Shown here: positions 48,441-59,390 of the stretch, in pieces
Layout: every line of letters starts with the position of its first letter
Numbering within the stretch: position 1 is the first letter of the stretch
Assembly (NCBI RefSeq): GCF_019733395.1
Contig: NZ_JAIHOO010000001.1
Location: forward strand, 3,286,501 to 3,350,500
Length of the DNA: 64,000 bases
From: Lysobacter sp. BMK333-48F3
Lineage (GTDB): Bacteria > Pseudomonadota > Gammaproteobacteria > Xanthomonadales > Xanthomonadaceae
Direction of reading: 5' to 3'
Program-made: the position numbers and the translations under genes
Notes under the pieces: generated by a model
Databases searched by the model: none
Seen by the model: the letters and a program-made list of their open reading frames with translations, nothing else
What the model was told of the DNA's origin: nothing

Positions 48441-49199
48441 ATGAGCGCGCCCGCAATCGACCTGGCCGTGATCGGCGGCACCGGCCTGTACCGCCTCGCC
48501 GAGCTGCAGGACGTGCAGTCGCAGCAGCCCGACACCCGCTACGGCGCGCCGTCCGGGCCGATCCGGATCGGCACTCTCGGCGGGCGCCGGATCGCGTTCC
48601 TGGCGCGCCACGGCGAAGGCCACTCGCTGCCGCCGCACCAGATCAATTACCGCGCCAATCTCGCCGCCTTGCAGGCGATCGGCGCGCGCCGGGTGCTGGC
48701 GCTCAATACGGTCGGCGGCATCACCGAACGGTTCGGGCCGCGCGTGCTGGCCTGCCCGGATCAGCTGATCGACTACACCTGGGGCCGGATCTCGACGATC
48801 TGCGAAGAGCCCGGCAGCGAGGTGCTGCACGTGGACTTCGGCGAGCCCTACACGCGCAGCCTGCGTGCGGCGGTGCTGGCCGCGGCGGCGCGCGCCGGCG
48901 TGGCCCTGGTCGACGGCGGTTGCTACGGCGCGACCCAGGGGCCGCGCCTGGAAACCCGCGCCGAGATCGTGCGCATGCGCCGCGACGGCTGCGACCTGGT
49001 CGGCATGACCGGCATGCCCGAAGCCGGGCTGGCGCGCGAGTTGGGGCTGGACTACGCCTGCCTGGCGATCGTCGCCAACTGGGCCGCCGGCGCCGGTCCC
49101 GACCCGGACGAGGTGATCACCCTGCAGGACGTGCTCGACAACGTCGCCGCGGCCTCGGCCGGGCTGCCGGCCTTGCTCGGCGCGGTGCTGGATCAGTGA
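48441..49199 (+). CDS. S-methyl-5'-thioinosine phosphorylase
   Basis: The 252-residue product is a family 2 nucleoside phosphorylase, with IGGTGLYRL phosphate site, LARHGEGHSLPPHQINYRANL, and TQGPRLETRAEI plus GMTGMPEAGLARELGLDYA. The substrate-site Ala/Gly changes and lack of the MTAP Thr suggest methylthioinosine instead of methylthioadenosine, as described in Pseudomonas aeruginosa; this subtype call is inference. Pairing with hpt supports it, because the product hypoxanthine feeds that enzyme. Confidence 0.85.
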   Translation: MSAPAIDLAVIGGTGLYRLAELQDVQSQQPDTRYGAPSGPIRIGTLGGRRIAFLARHGEGHSLPPHQINYRANLAALQAIGARRVLALNTVGGITERFGPRVLACPDQLIDYTWGRISTICEEPGSEVLHVDFGEPYTRSLRAAVLAAAARAGVALVDGGCYGATQGPRLETRAEIVRMRRDGCDLVGMTGMPEAGLARELGLDYACLAIVANWAAGAGPDPDEVITLQDVLDNVAAASAGLPALLGAVLDQ

Positions 49200-49394
49200 T
49201 CGTCTTCGCATAAACCGCGACGCGCACGGGCGATCCGTCCTGCGCGTGGCCGGTTCGGTTGCGCAAATACGTGGCCGATGCCGTCACGTTGGGCCGTTGT
49301 CTTCCACGGGCGCAGTTTGCATACTCGCCTTGCGTCTTGAGGCACACTCGCCGGCGACGCACGTCAACGCATCCAGCATGAGGTCAATAAGGAT

Positions 49395-49601
49395 ATGCAG
49401 TACGGCACCGTGAAGTGGTTCAACGACGCCAAGGGCTTCGGTTTCATCTCGCCCGAAGACGGTAGCGCGGATGTATTCGTGCACTTTTCCGCGATCAACG
49501 CCAAGGGTTTTCGCAGCCTGCAGGAAGGCCAGCGCGTCAGCTACCAGCTGACCCAGGGCCCGAAGGGCGCCCAAGCCTCCGAGGTCACCCCGGCGGCCTG
49601 A
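49395..49601 (+). CDS. Cold shock protein
   Basis: The 68-residue product is a CspA-type OB-fold protein with both RNA-binding motifs: [11 protein letters not shown] (RNP1) and VFVHFSAI (RNP2). It melts RNA structure at low temperature or in stationary phase. The 195-bp gap upstream would give a long 5' leader, as in cold-inducible csp genes, though no promoter can be fixed by eye. A strong terminator follows. Confidence 0.95.
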   Translation: MQYGTVKWFNDAKGFGFISPEDGSADVFVHFSAINAKGFRSLQEGQRVSYQLTQGPKGAQASEVTPAA

Positions 49602-49653
49602 TCGCGTCGCTCGCGGCACGACCGCGCCTGACCGATCGTATCGGACAGTTTCC

Positions 49654-49684
49654 AAGGCCCCGCATCGCGGGGCCTTTCTTTTTG
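49654..49684 (+). terminator. Terminator of the cold shock gene
   Basis: AAGGCCCCGC-ATC-GCGGGGCCTT is a perfect 10-bp stem followed by TCTTTTTGT. Confidence 0.9.
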
Positions 49685-49703
49685 TCTGTTCGGGGTTGGA
49701 GCG

Positions 49704-49751
49704 GAGCAGGAGCAAGAGCAAGAGCAAGAGCAGGAGCAGGAGCAGGAGCAA
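49704..49751 (+). repeat. GAGCAR hexamer tandem array
   Basis: Eight consecutive GAGCAG/GAGCAA units, directly followed by AAATCCCCCC, the flank shared with 10405-10415 in inverted orientation. Not in a recognisable gene; its length may vary between strains. Confidence 0.85.
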
Positions 49752-49921
49752 ATCCCCCCTGGCCTGTCCGGCCAGCAGGCACAGCCTGCTGGCGTTCGAT
49801 CATGCGCGAACCTGCGGTTCGCAAGCGCACGCTCTCACCCTTTTTCAAAGGGGGGGAACAGCAACGGCAACGGCGGCGCGATACTGAGCCCAGGCTCTCG
49901 CCCGAGCCTCTAAGCTCTTTC

Positions 49922-50041
49922 CTATTCCCGATTCCCGATTCCCGATTCCCGATTCCCGAATCTCGAATCCCGAATCCCCGAATCCCCGAATCCCCGAATC
50001 CCGAGTCCCGAGTCCCGAGTCCCGAGTCCCCGTCCCCGTCC
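49922..50041 (+). repeat. One-armed heptad array
   Basis: About 17 units in blocks: ATTCCCG, then AATCCCG and AATCCCCG, then AGTCCCG. They resemble the right arms of the paired units elsewhere but have no GGGAAT partner arm. The blocks of like units indicate step-wise tandem duplication. It ends just before the AGGAGA ribosome site of the next gene. Confidence 0.85.
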
Positions 50042-50054
50042 CAGGAGAAGCGCA

Positions 50055-51695
50055 ATGAAGGAACCTTTGCCGCCGTTCGCCACCCATCGGGTCGAGAACC
50101 AGCCGCCGGCGTTCGCGCCGCGCGATCTGTGGCGCGAGGATGCGGCCTTGCGCGAGGCGGTCGCGGCCGAGGGCGGCGCGGGCCACGGCGAGGCGCTGGC
50201 GCGCTACGGCGCGCTGGCCGGGGACGAGTTGTACCGGCTCAGCTTCGATGCGCACCGCGACAAGCCACGACTGCGCCAGTACGACGCCGGTGGCCAACGC
50301 ATCGACCTGGTCGAATTTCATCCCAGCTATCACGCCATCATCGGCGCGGCGATCGAGCACGGCGTGGCCGGGCTGTCCTGGCACCGACCCGGGCCCGGCG
50401 CGCACGTGGCGCGCGCGGCCTTGAGCTATCTGCATCACCAGGTCGAGCCGGGCACCAGTTGCCCGCTGACCATGACCCATGCCGCGGTGCCGGTGTTGCG
50501 CCACGCGCCGGCCTTGGCCGACTGGGCGCGCAAGGCGGCGACGCCGGCTTACGACGGCCGCGACGTCGCCGCCGCCGACAAGCCCGGCTTGACCCTGGGT
50601 ATGGGCATGACCGAGAAGCAGGGCGGCTCGGACGTGCGCGCCAACGAAACCGTGGCGCGGCCGCTGACCGGCGACGAGTACGAACTGGTCGGGCACAAGT
50701 GGTTCTTCTCCGCGCCGATGTCGGACGCGTTCCTGGTCCTGGCGCAGGCGCCGGCCGGCCTGAGCTGCTTCCTGATGCCGCGCTGGCATCCGCACGGCGG
50801 CAAGAACGCGCTGCGGCTGATGCGGCTGAAGGACAAACTCGGCGACTGGTCCAACGCCTCCTCGGAGGTCGAGTTCCAGGGCGCCTGGGCGCAGCGGATC
50901 GGCGAGGAAGGGCGCGGCGTGGCGACCATCATCGAGATGGTGATGCTGACCCGGCTGGACTGCATGCTCGGCTCGGCGGCCGGGATGCGCATGGCGCTGG
51001 CGCAGGCACTGCACCACGCGCGCCACCGGCGCAGTTTCGGCAAGCGCCTGGTCGAGCACGCGCTGATGCGCAACGTACTCGCCGACCTGGCGATCGAGTC
51101 GGAGGCTGCGACCGGTTTCGCGATCCGCGTCGCCGGCGCGGTCGACCGCGCCCACGCCGATCCGGCCCAGGCCGCGTTCGCGCGCATCGCCACCGCGATC
51201 GGCAAGTACTGGGTCTGCAAGCGCGCGCCGGCCTTCGTCAACGAAGCCCAGGAATGCCTCGGCGGCGCCGGCTACGTCGAGGAATCGCTGCTGCCGCGCC
51301 TGTACCGGCAGGCGCCGCTGAATTCGATCTGGGAAGGCAGCGGCAACATCCAGTGCCTGGACGTGCTGCGCGCCCTGGGCCGCGAGCCGCAGACCGCGCA
51401 GGCGCTGCTGGCCGAGCTGGACGCCGCGGCCGGGCGCGATGCCGATTTCGATGCGTATCTGGCGCCGTTGCGCGATGCGTTGGGCGGGCGCACCATCATC
51501 GCCGAAGCGCAGGCGCGGCTGTGGACCGAGCGCCTGGCCCTGGGCCTGCAGGCGGCGAACCTGTTGCGCAGCGGCAGCCCCTTGGCCGGCGCGTTCTGCG
51601 CCAGCCGGCTCGGCGCCGGCCGCGGCCAGGCGTACGGCAGCCTGCACAGCGACGAGAACTTCGAACTGGCGCTGCAGCGCGCCGGCGGCGAATGA
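50055..51695 (+). CDS. AidB-like acyl-CoA dehydrogenase
   Basis: The 546-residue product starts at the ATG at 50055 with AGGAGA upstream. It matches the AidB branch of acyl-CoA dehydrogenases: SCPLTMTHAAVPVL, GMGMTEKQGGSDVRANET, LVGHKWFFSAPMSDAFLVLA and QECLGGAGYVEESLLPRLYR, with NSIWEGSGNIQCLDVLRA near the flavin site. AidB is a flavoprotein that protects DNA during alkylation stress in E. coli, where its chemistry is unsettled. The usual Glu base and the flavin contacts appear conserved. It is alone, flanked by repeat arrays. Confidence 0.9.
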   Translation: MKEPLPPFATHRVENQPPAFAPRDLWREDAALREAVAAEGGAGHGEALARYGALAGDELYRLSFDAHRDKPRLRQYDAGGQRIDLVEFHPSYHAIIGAAIEHGVAGLSWHRPGPGAHVARAALSYLHHQVEPGTSCPLTMTHAAVPVLRHAPALADWARKAATPAYDGRDVAAADKPGLTLGMGMTEKQGGSDVRANETVARPLTGDEYELVGHKWFFSAPMSDAFLVLAQAPAGLSCFLMPRWHPHGGKNALRLMRLKDKLGDWSNASSEVEFQGAWAQRIGEEGRGVATIIEMVMLTRLDCMLGSAAGMRMALAQALHHARHRRSFGKRLVEHALMRNVLADLAIESEAATGFAIRVAGAVDRAHADPAQAAFARIATAIGKYWVCKRAPAFVNEAQECLGGAGYVEESLLPRLYRQAPLNSIWEGSGNIQCLDVLRALGREPQTAQALLAELDAAAGRDADFDAYLAPLRDALGGRTIIAEAQARLWTERLALGLQAANLLRSGSPLAGAFCASRLGAGRGQAYGSLHSDENFELALQRAGGE

Positions 51696-51783
51696 GCGCG
51701 GCGACGCAGCGGTTGCCGCGCAGCGGCTCGCGCTGGCGCGCTCGATTCGGTGCGCTTGATTCGGCACGCTCGATTCGGTTGGT

Positions 51784-52026
51784 TCACTTCAACTTGCGCG
51801 CATAGGCATCGTGCGCATGGCGGTTGATATAGGTGGACAGGCCGCGCCCGGCCCGGGCCAGCGCCTGCATCCGCGCGATCGCCTCGGCGCCGGCGCTGGC
51901 CGCCGTGTACAGGTAGTGCGAGCCGTCGACGAACTCGACCGCGATCGCCTGCGGTTCGATCCGGTAGCGGCGCACGCCGGAATCGCCGGCGAGATTGCGG
52001 TAGCGGGTCATCGTCGAGGACGGCAT
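51784..52026 (-). CDS. KTSC-domain protein
   Basis: The 80-residue product starts at the ATG at 52026 (or at 52011). It has the KTSC-like beta pattern: GVRRYRIEPQAIAVEFVDG, HYLYT, then a helix and a GRGLSTYINRHAHDAYARKL end resembling the family's GxYFNxxIRxxY. Such domains are small, found next to nucleases or alone, with unknown function. It converges with the aidB-like gene. Confidence 0.75.
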   Translation of the reverse strand: MPSSTMTRYRNLAGDSGVRRYRIEPQAIAVEFVDGSHYLYTAASAGAEAIARMQALARAGRGLSTYINRHAHDAYARKLK

Positions 52027-52140
52027 CTGAATGGCGCGGACGACCGGTCGTCGCCCCGATCGCGGAGATTGACCGCATCCTGCGCCGGATGGGTGTAAGT
52101 TCGGGTGAGGCGGCCCTGGGCGCCGCCGCAGGAGGTCGCC

Positions 52141-52317
52141 ATGCGTGGTCCTCGCAAAACCCAGGCGCTGGCCTTGCTCGCCCTGGCCGCCGTGCCGCCG
52201 CCGGCGCACGGTTCGGATTTTTCGCTGGCTCTGATGCTGCTCAGCCGCGGCGCCGGTCTGGTCGCTTTGTGCCTGTGCGCGGCGTGGTGGATCGGCGAGC
52301 GCTATCGCGAGCAGTGA
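52141..52317 (+). CDS. Small membrane protein
   Basis: The 58-residue product starts at the ATG at 52141 with a strong CAGGAGG upstream. It has a signal-like start (QALALLALAAVPPPAHG) and a membrane helix (LMLLSRGAGLVALCLCAAWW). Function is unknown. The good ribosome site is the main support for it being real. Confidence 0.6.
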   Translation: MRGPRKTQALALLALAAVPPPAHGSDFSLALMLLSRGAGLVALCLCAAWWIGERYREQ

Positions 52318-52760
52318 GTGTCGCGTCGCCGCCGCGACCGCCATCTCTCCCGCTGGCCGCGTCTTTGTCCTGCGCCCTCTGTAGGAGAGGCGTCCCACAG
52401 GGATTTCCTTCGGTCATAAGCCGCGACCGCGCTGCTGCGGTCTCGCGGCGTCTGTGTTCGAAGGCCTCTAAAGCCGCGACCGCCGTCCCTCCCTCTCGCC
52501 ACGTCTTTGTCCTGTGCCCCCTGTAGGAGCGGCGTAAGCCGCGACCGCGCAGCTGCGGTCTCGCGGCGTATGTGCTCGAAGGCCTCTAAAGCCGCGACCG
52601 TCGTCCCTCCCTCTCGCCACGTCTTTGTCCTGCGCCCCTGTAGGAGCGGCGTAAGCCGCGACCGCGTTCTTGCGGTCTCGCGCTGTCTGTCGTTCGAAGG
52701 CTTCGAAAGCTTCAAAGCCCAAAGCCCAAAGCAAAGCTTCCGTCCGCAAGCGGCCGGGTC

Positions 52761-52790
52761 ACTTTCTTTGTCCAAGGCGACAAAGAAAGT
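52761..52790. repeat. Perfect 12-bp inverted repeat in island B
   Basis: ACTTTCTTTGTC, loop CAAGGC, GACAAAGAAAGT. It is identical to the copy at 20883-20912. Confidence 0.8.
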
Positions 52791-52965
52791 AACCAAAGAA
52801 AACGCCATTCCTGTTTCGAATCAAAAGCCACTATGGGACGAGGCCTGCGCAGGGCTGCTCCGCACAGGCCATCCATGGCCTGGCTGCGCACGGCCCGCAT
52901 CCCTGCGGGCCGCCCTCCGGGGCTTCAGGGCGTTCTCGCGAGATCGGTGCGGCGCCAAGCTCTCT

Positions 52966-53002
<37 letters not shown>

Positions 53003-53236
53003 AGGGCTTGTTGTGGGGTAGGAGCGGCGCGAGCCGCGACCGCGCTGCTACGGTCTCGCGCCGTTTGCAATTCTTCATCTGCCTGTACGCAACGCATGCT
53101 GCAGCGCAAGGATGCGCCGGCGCATCGTCGCTGCGATCGGCTGCGCGTGCCGTACTTGTGACGCGCTTGGGGATCAGCGTGTGATGCGCCCTCGCAGCGG
53201 CGGCTTGCCGCGGCGGTGGGCGATCTTCTTGACTGA

Positions 53237-54577
<1,341 letters not shown>

Positions 54578-54588
54578 TCGGCATGCGG

Positions 54589-54624
54589 CATCGAGGCGCC
54601 TGGCTGCGGGCGGGCGCCTCGATG
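54589..54624. terminator. Hairpin between convergent protease and membrane protein genes
   Basis: CATCGAGGCGCC and GGCGCCTCGATG form a perfect 12-bp stem with a 12-base loop, but no T-run follows on either strand, so it may be a transcript-stabilising element rather than an intrinsic terminator. Confidence 0.55.
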
Positions 54625-54625
54625 T

Positions 54626-54949
54626 TCAGCCGGCCACGACCGCCGCCACGATCAGGGCGCCGACCACCAGCACCGCGGTGCTGACCGCGCTGACGATCAG
54701 GCCTTTGACGAAGGTGGTGCCGAGCAGGAACTGGTACAGCAGGCCCGCGCCGAGAAAGCCGATCACCAGCGCCAGCGGTTCGGAGGCGATGAAATGCTCG
54801 ACCGACTTGGCGAAGGCCTGCTGCACGATCAGCGCGAACACCACCGTGCCCAGACTGCTGCGCTGCGCATCGACGGCGCGCGCGGTGAACATGACCGGCG
54901 CGATGGCCAGGGCGAGCAGGACGGCGAGGACGATCAGGATCTTGAGCAT
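54626..54949 (-). CDS. Small multi-span membrane protein
   Basis: The 107-residue product has three hydrophobic stretches: ILIVLAVLLALAIAPVMF (2-22), ALVIGFLGAGLLYQFLLG (58-77) and VSAVSTAVLVVGALIVAAVV (85-104). Charged residues are few. Function is unknown. It is 187 bp before the ABC exporter gene on the same strand. Confidence 0.75.
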   Translation of the reverse strand: MLKILIVLAVLLALAIAPVMFTARAVDAQRSSLGTVVFALIVQQAFAKSVEHFIASEPLALVIGFLGAGLLYQFLLGTTFVKGLIVSAVSTAVLVVGALIVAAVVAG

Positions 54950-55136
54950 GCGGGCGAGCGGGGCGGTAAGGCAGGGAAGACGGCAGCGGAGCGATTGCCG
55001 CCCGGCGCAGGGCGAAAGCGGCGTCGGCTAAGGCCGAGAAACCGCAGCAGCGCCGCAAGCAGCGGGGCGAAAGCCGCGCGCAACGCTTTCGATCTTACTC
55101 ACTCCTGGCTGCTGCGCACTCGTTCCTGGCTCTTTG

Positions 55137-56936
<1,800 letters not shown>

Positions 56937-56946
56937 CGGGTCAGGG

Positions 56947-57564
56947 TCATCCAAGGGGGCTCGCGCCGGGCTCGTCCAGACGTACCCGGTTACGTGTGGC
57001 GTCGCGCAACTGCGCTTTCAAGGCGGGCAACTGCGACGCCGGCAGGCGGATCCGCACTCGCACGCCGTCGGCGCTATAGCGTTCTTCGGTCTTTTCCGCG
57101 CCGTAGGCGGCGAGCGCGGCATGGACCGCGCCGGTGTCCTCGAAAGCGAAAGCCAGGCCGAGCTCGTCGTAGCGCACCAGCTCGCGACGCGGCGCGCGGC
57201 GCAGGCATTCGGCCGCGCAGCCGCCGTAGGCGCGCACCAGGCCGCCGGCGCCGAGCTTGATGCCGCCGTACCAGCGGGTCACCACCACCGCGACCCGGTC
57301 GTAGCCCTGACCGTCGATCGCGGCCAGGATCGGCCGCCCGGCGGTGCCGGCCGGCTCGCCGTCGTCGTTGAAGCGGTACTGGGCGCCGATCCGATAGGCC
57401 CAGCAATTGTGGGTCGCGGCCGGGTCGCCGACTTCGGCGAAGAAGGCCAGCGCCGCCTCCGGGCTCTCGACCGGGGCGGCCAGGGCCAGGAAGCGGCTGT
57501 GCTTGACCTCCTGGGCCAGGCTGGCGCGCTCGGCCAGGGTCGAGGCGCCGGCGGGCGCGTTCAT
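56947..57564 (-). CDS. IMPACT/YigZ-family protein
   Basis: The 205-residue product starts at the ATG at 57564, overlapping the anti-sigma gene stop by ATGA. It has the UPF0029 N-terminal domain with VKHSRFLALAAPV, THNCWAYRIG, FNDDGEPAGTAGRPIL and VVVTRWYGGIKLGAGGLVRAY, then a small C-terminal DUF1949 domain. Family members regulate translation or act as peptidase-like proteins; the molecular role in bacteria is unclear. It is followed closely by the ABC exporter gene. Confidence 0.93.
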   Translation of the reverse strand: MNAPAGASTLAERASLAQEVKHSRFLALAAPVESPEAALAFFAEVGDPAATHNCWAYRIGAQYRFNDDGEPAGTAGRPILAAIDGQGYDRVAVVVTRWYGGIKLGAGGLVRAYGGCAAECLRRAPRRELVRYDELGLAFAFEDTGAVHAALAAYGAEKTEERYSADGVRVRIRLPASQLPALKAQLRDATRNRVRLDEPGASPLG

Positions 57565-58652
57565 TTCAGCAGCGGCCGCAGATCGTCCGGAATCCGTACC
57601 CGCGGGTGGGCGCTGCGGAAACGGCGCAGGCCGTCGCGGGCGCGCTCGGTCTGGCCGGCATCGCGGTACTCGCGGATCCGCTGCAGCCATTGCGCCGGGG
57701 CCAGGCGGGCGTCGGCCGCATCGGCGTCGGCGGGCACGCCGGTCGTGCCGACCGTGCGGATTCGGCTGCCGGTGACCTGGACCCGGTCCAGCACGGCCGA
57801 CTCGGCGGCGCTGTCGGCGGTCGCCGCCGCGGCCTTGGCTTCGGCGGCATTGGCGGCGCTGGCCTTGTGCGCCGCGGTGGGTGCGGGCGCGCGCTGCAGT
57901 TCCGCGGCGCGGTAACCGTCGTTGTCGGCGCCGGCGGACGCCGCGCCCGGCGCGGCAGCGCCGCTGGGCGGAGCCGCCGCTGCGGCGGCCGGAGGCGCCG
58001 GCGGGGCCGGCGGAGGCGGTGGCGCAGGCAGTTCGATCGGGGCCGGCGCTTCCGGCGAGAACGCCTGCGGGGCGCGGCGGGCGCGCAGCGGCTCGGCGCG
58101 CTGCTCGGCCTTGGCCGCTTCGTCGGCCTGTTCGCGCTGCGCGGGCTCGGCCGGCGGCGGCATCCGCGCCGGCGTCGCCGGGGCGGCCACCAGCGGCTCG
58201 ACGGTCTCCACGATCTGGCCGGCGGCGTCCGCGGCGATGCTTGGCGGCGGCGGAGGGGCGGCGTCCTGGGCCTGCAGTTCGGCGGTCGCGGCGCTGTCGG
58301 CCGTCGCGCTGGCGGCCTGCTTGCTGGCGGCCTGCTCGGCAACGGCAGCGGGCGCCGAGGCGGGTAGGGCGGCCTGGTCTTCGCCGACCGCCTCGAAACT
58401 CTTGCCGGCCGGGCGCAACTGCCAGGCGATGCCGACCGCGAGGGTCAGCGAGGCGGCCACGCCGATCCACGCCGGCCAGCGCGAACGCGGCCGCGCGCGC
58501 GGCGCCTGCGCCACCGCGGCATGGGCGGCGGCCAGGATCCTGGCGTCGAGCGCGGGCGAAGGGCCGTCGTGCGGACCCAGCCGCAGCAGCCGGTCGGCCA
58601 GCTCGCGTTCTTCGGCCGACAACGGATCGGGGGCGTCGGGACGGCGGTTCAT
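57561..58652 (-). CDS. Membrane anti-sigma-like protein with a VTGSRIR segment
   Basis: The 363-residue product has an N-terminal cytoplasmic part (about 1-60) with SAEERELADRLLRLGP, one membrane helix (WPAWIGVAASLTLAVGIAW, about 59-78), and a long Ala/Pro/Glu-rich outside region. Near the end is LDRVQVTGSRIR (about residues 289-300), a motif usually seen at the N-terminus of TonB-dependent receptors, then a small helical ending (WLQRIREYRDAGQTERARDGLRRF). The start overlaps the sigma factor stop by ATGA. It is likely the anti-sigma partner of the sigma factor, but lacks a recognisable zinc or RskA signature. Confidence 0.75.
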   Translation of the reverse strand: MNRRPDAPDPLSAEERELADRLLRLGPHDGPSPALDARILAAAHAAVAQAPRARPRSRWPAWIGVAASLTLAVGIAWQLRPAGKSFEAVGEDQAALPASAPAAVAEQAASKQAASATADSAATAELQAQDAAPPPPPSIAADAAGQIVETVEPLVAAPATPARMPPPAEPAQREQADEAAKAEQRAEPLRARRAPQAFSPEAPAPIELPAPPPPPAPPAPPAAAAAAPPSGAAAPGAASAGADNDGYRAAELQRAPAPTAAHKASAANAAEAKAAAATADSAAESAVLDRVQVTGSRIRTVGTTGVPADADAADARLAPAQWLQRIREYRDAGQTERARDGLRRFRSAHPRVRIPDDLRPLLK

Positions 58653-59203
58653 TCGGTCAACCTCGCGCGCAACTTGTCCATCGCGTAGCGCAACCGGGAC
58701 TTCACGGTCTCCCGGCCGGCTCCGGTGATGGCGCCGATATCCTCCAGACTGAGTTCCTGTTCCAGGCGCAGCAGCACGACTTCGCGCTGTTCCTGCGGCA
58801 ATTCTTCGATGGCGCGCTGCAGGCGCCGGCGCTGCTCGAACTCGGACAGCTCGCGCTCGGGCGTGGTCGGGTCGGGCACGCGCGCGGCGCGCTCGTCGCC
58901 GTCCTCCGGCGCCGCCGGGCGGTGCTTGAGCCCGCGCCAGTGGTCGTTGAGGCGATTGTGGGCGATCCGGAACAGCCAGGTGCTGAACGCCGCCTCCGGC
59001 TTCCAGCCGTGCCGGGCCGCGATCACCCGCTGCCAGACGTCCTGGAAAAACTCGTCGGCGAGCGCCGAATCACGGATTTGCCGCAGCAGGAAGCGGTACA
59101 AGGGGCCGCGATGGCGCGCATACAGCACCTCGAACGCAGCGGCATCGCCGCCGGTCCAGGCGAGCATGAGCACGTCGTCGCTGGCGTCCGCACCGGAATT
59201 CAT
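58649..59203 (-). CDS. ECF RNA polymerase sigma factor
   Basis: The 184-residue product starts at the ATG at 59203 (MNSGADASDD); a longer frame to 59293 is possible. Region 2 reads AAAFEVLYARHRGPLYRFLL, ADEFFQDVWQRVIAARHG and FSTWLFRIAHNRLNDHWRG; region 4 reads LPQEQREVVLLRLEQELSLEDIG and ETVKSRLRYAMDKLRARL. It is a standard ECF sigma with a membrane partner encoded immediately downstream. It is divergent from the GGDEF-EAL gene by 187 bp, where its own promoter should lie. Confidence 0.9.
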   Translation of the reverse strand: MNSGADASDDVLMLAWTGGDAAAFEVLYARHRGPLYRFLLRQIRDSALADEFFQDVWQRVIAARHGWKPEAAFSTWLFRIAHNRLNDHWRGLKHRPAAPEDGDERAARVPDPTTPERELSEFEQRRRLQRAIEELPQEQREVVLLRLEQELSLEDIGAITGAGRETVKSRLRYAMDKLRARLTE

Positions 59204-59390
59204 CCGCGGCAGGGTACGGCCTGGCGGCCCCGACGGGAAGCGCTTGCGCGCCTGGGGAGCCTCGTATAGCGGTAGTTGCAGTGCCATCGACATGCTCGGG
59301 TTAACGGTTCGGCGACCGGCATGGGGTTGGCCTATGCCGCTTGCGTAAAGCTCGCGTTATCCTGCGTCCTGCGCAGAAGGCGGCGATCCG

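Larger units (their letters stand above)
49602..50054. other. 453-bp repeat-filled gap before the aidB-like gene
   Basis: It holds in order the csp terminator, the GAGCAR array, a CCCTTTTTCAAAGGGGGG hairpin (49838-49857) and the one-armed heptad array at 49922-50041. Nothing else is apparent. Confidence 0.7.

Noticed and set aside
49922..50041. Heptad arrays as a possible CRISPR
   Set aside because: Units are 7-8 bp with no spacers of regular length and no cas genes.
49682..51805. 707-codon frame across the repeats and the aidB-like gene
   Set aside because: It begins inside the GAGCAR and heptad arrays and continues as an Arg-rich shadow of the aidB-like gene.
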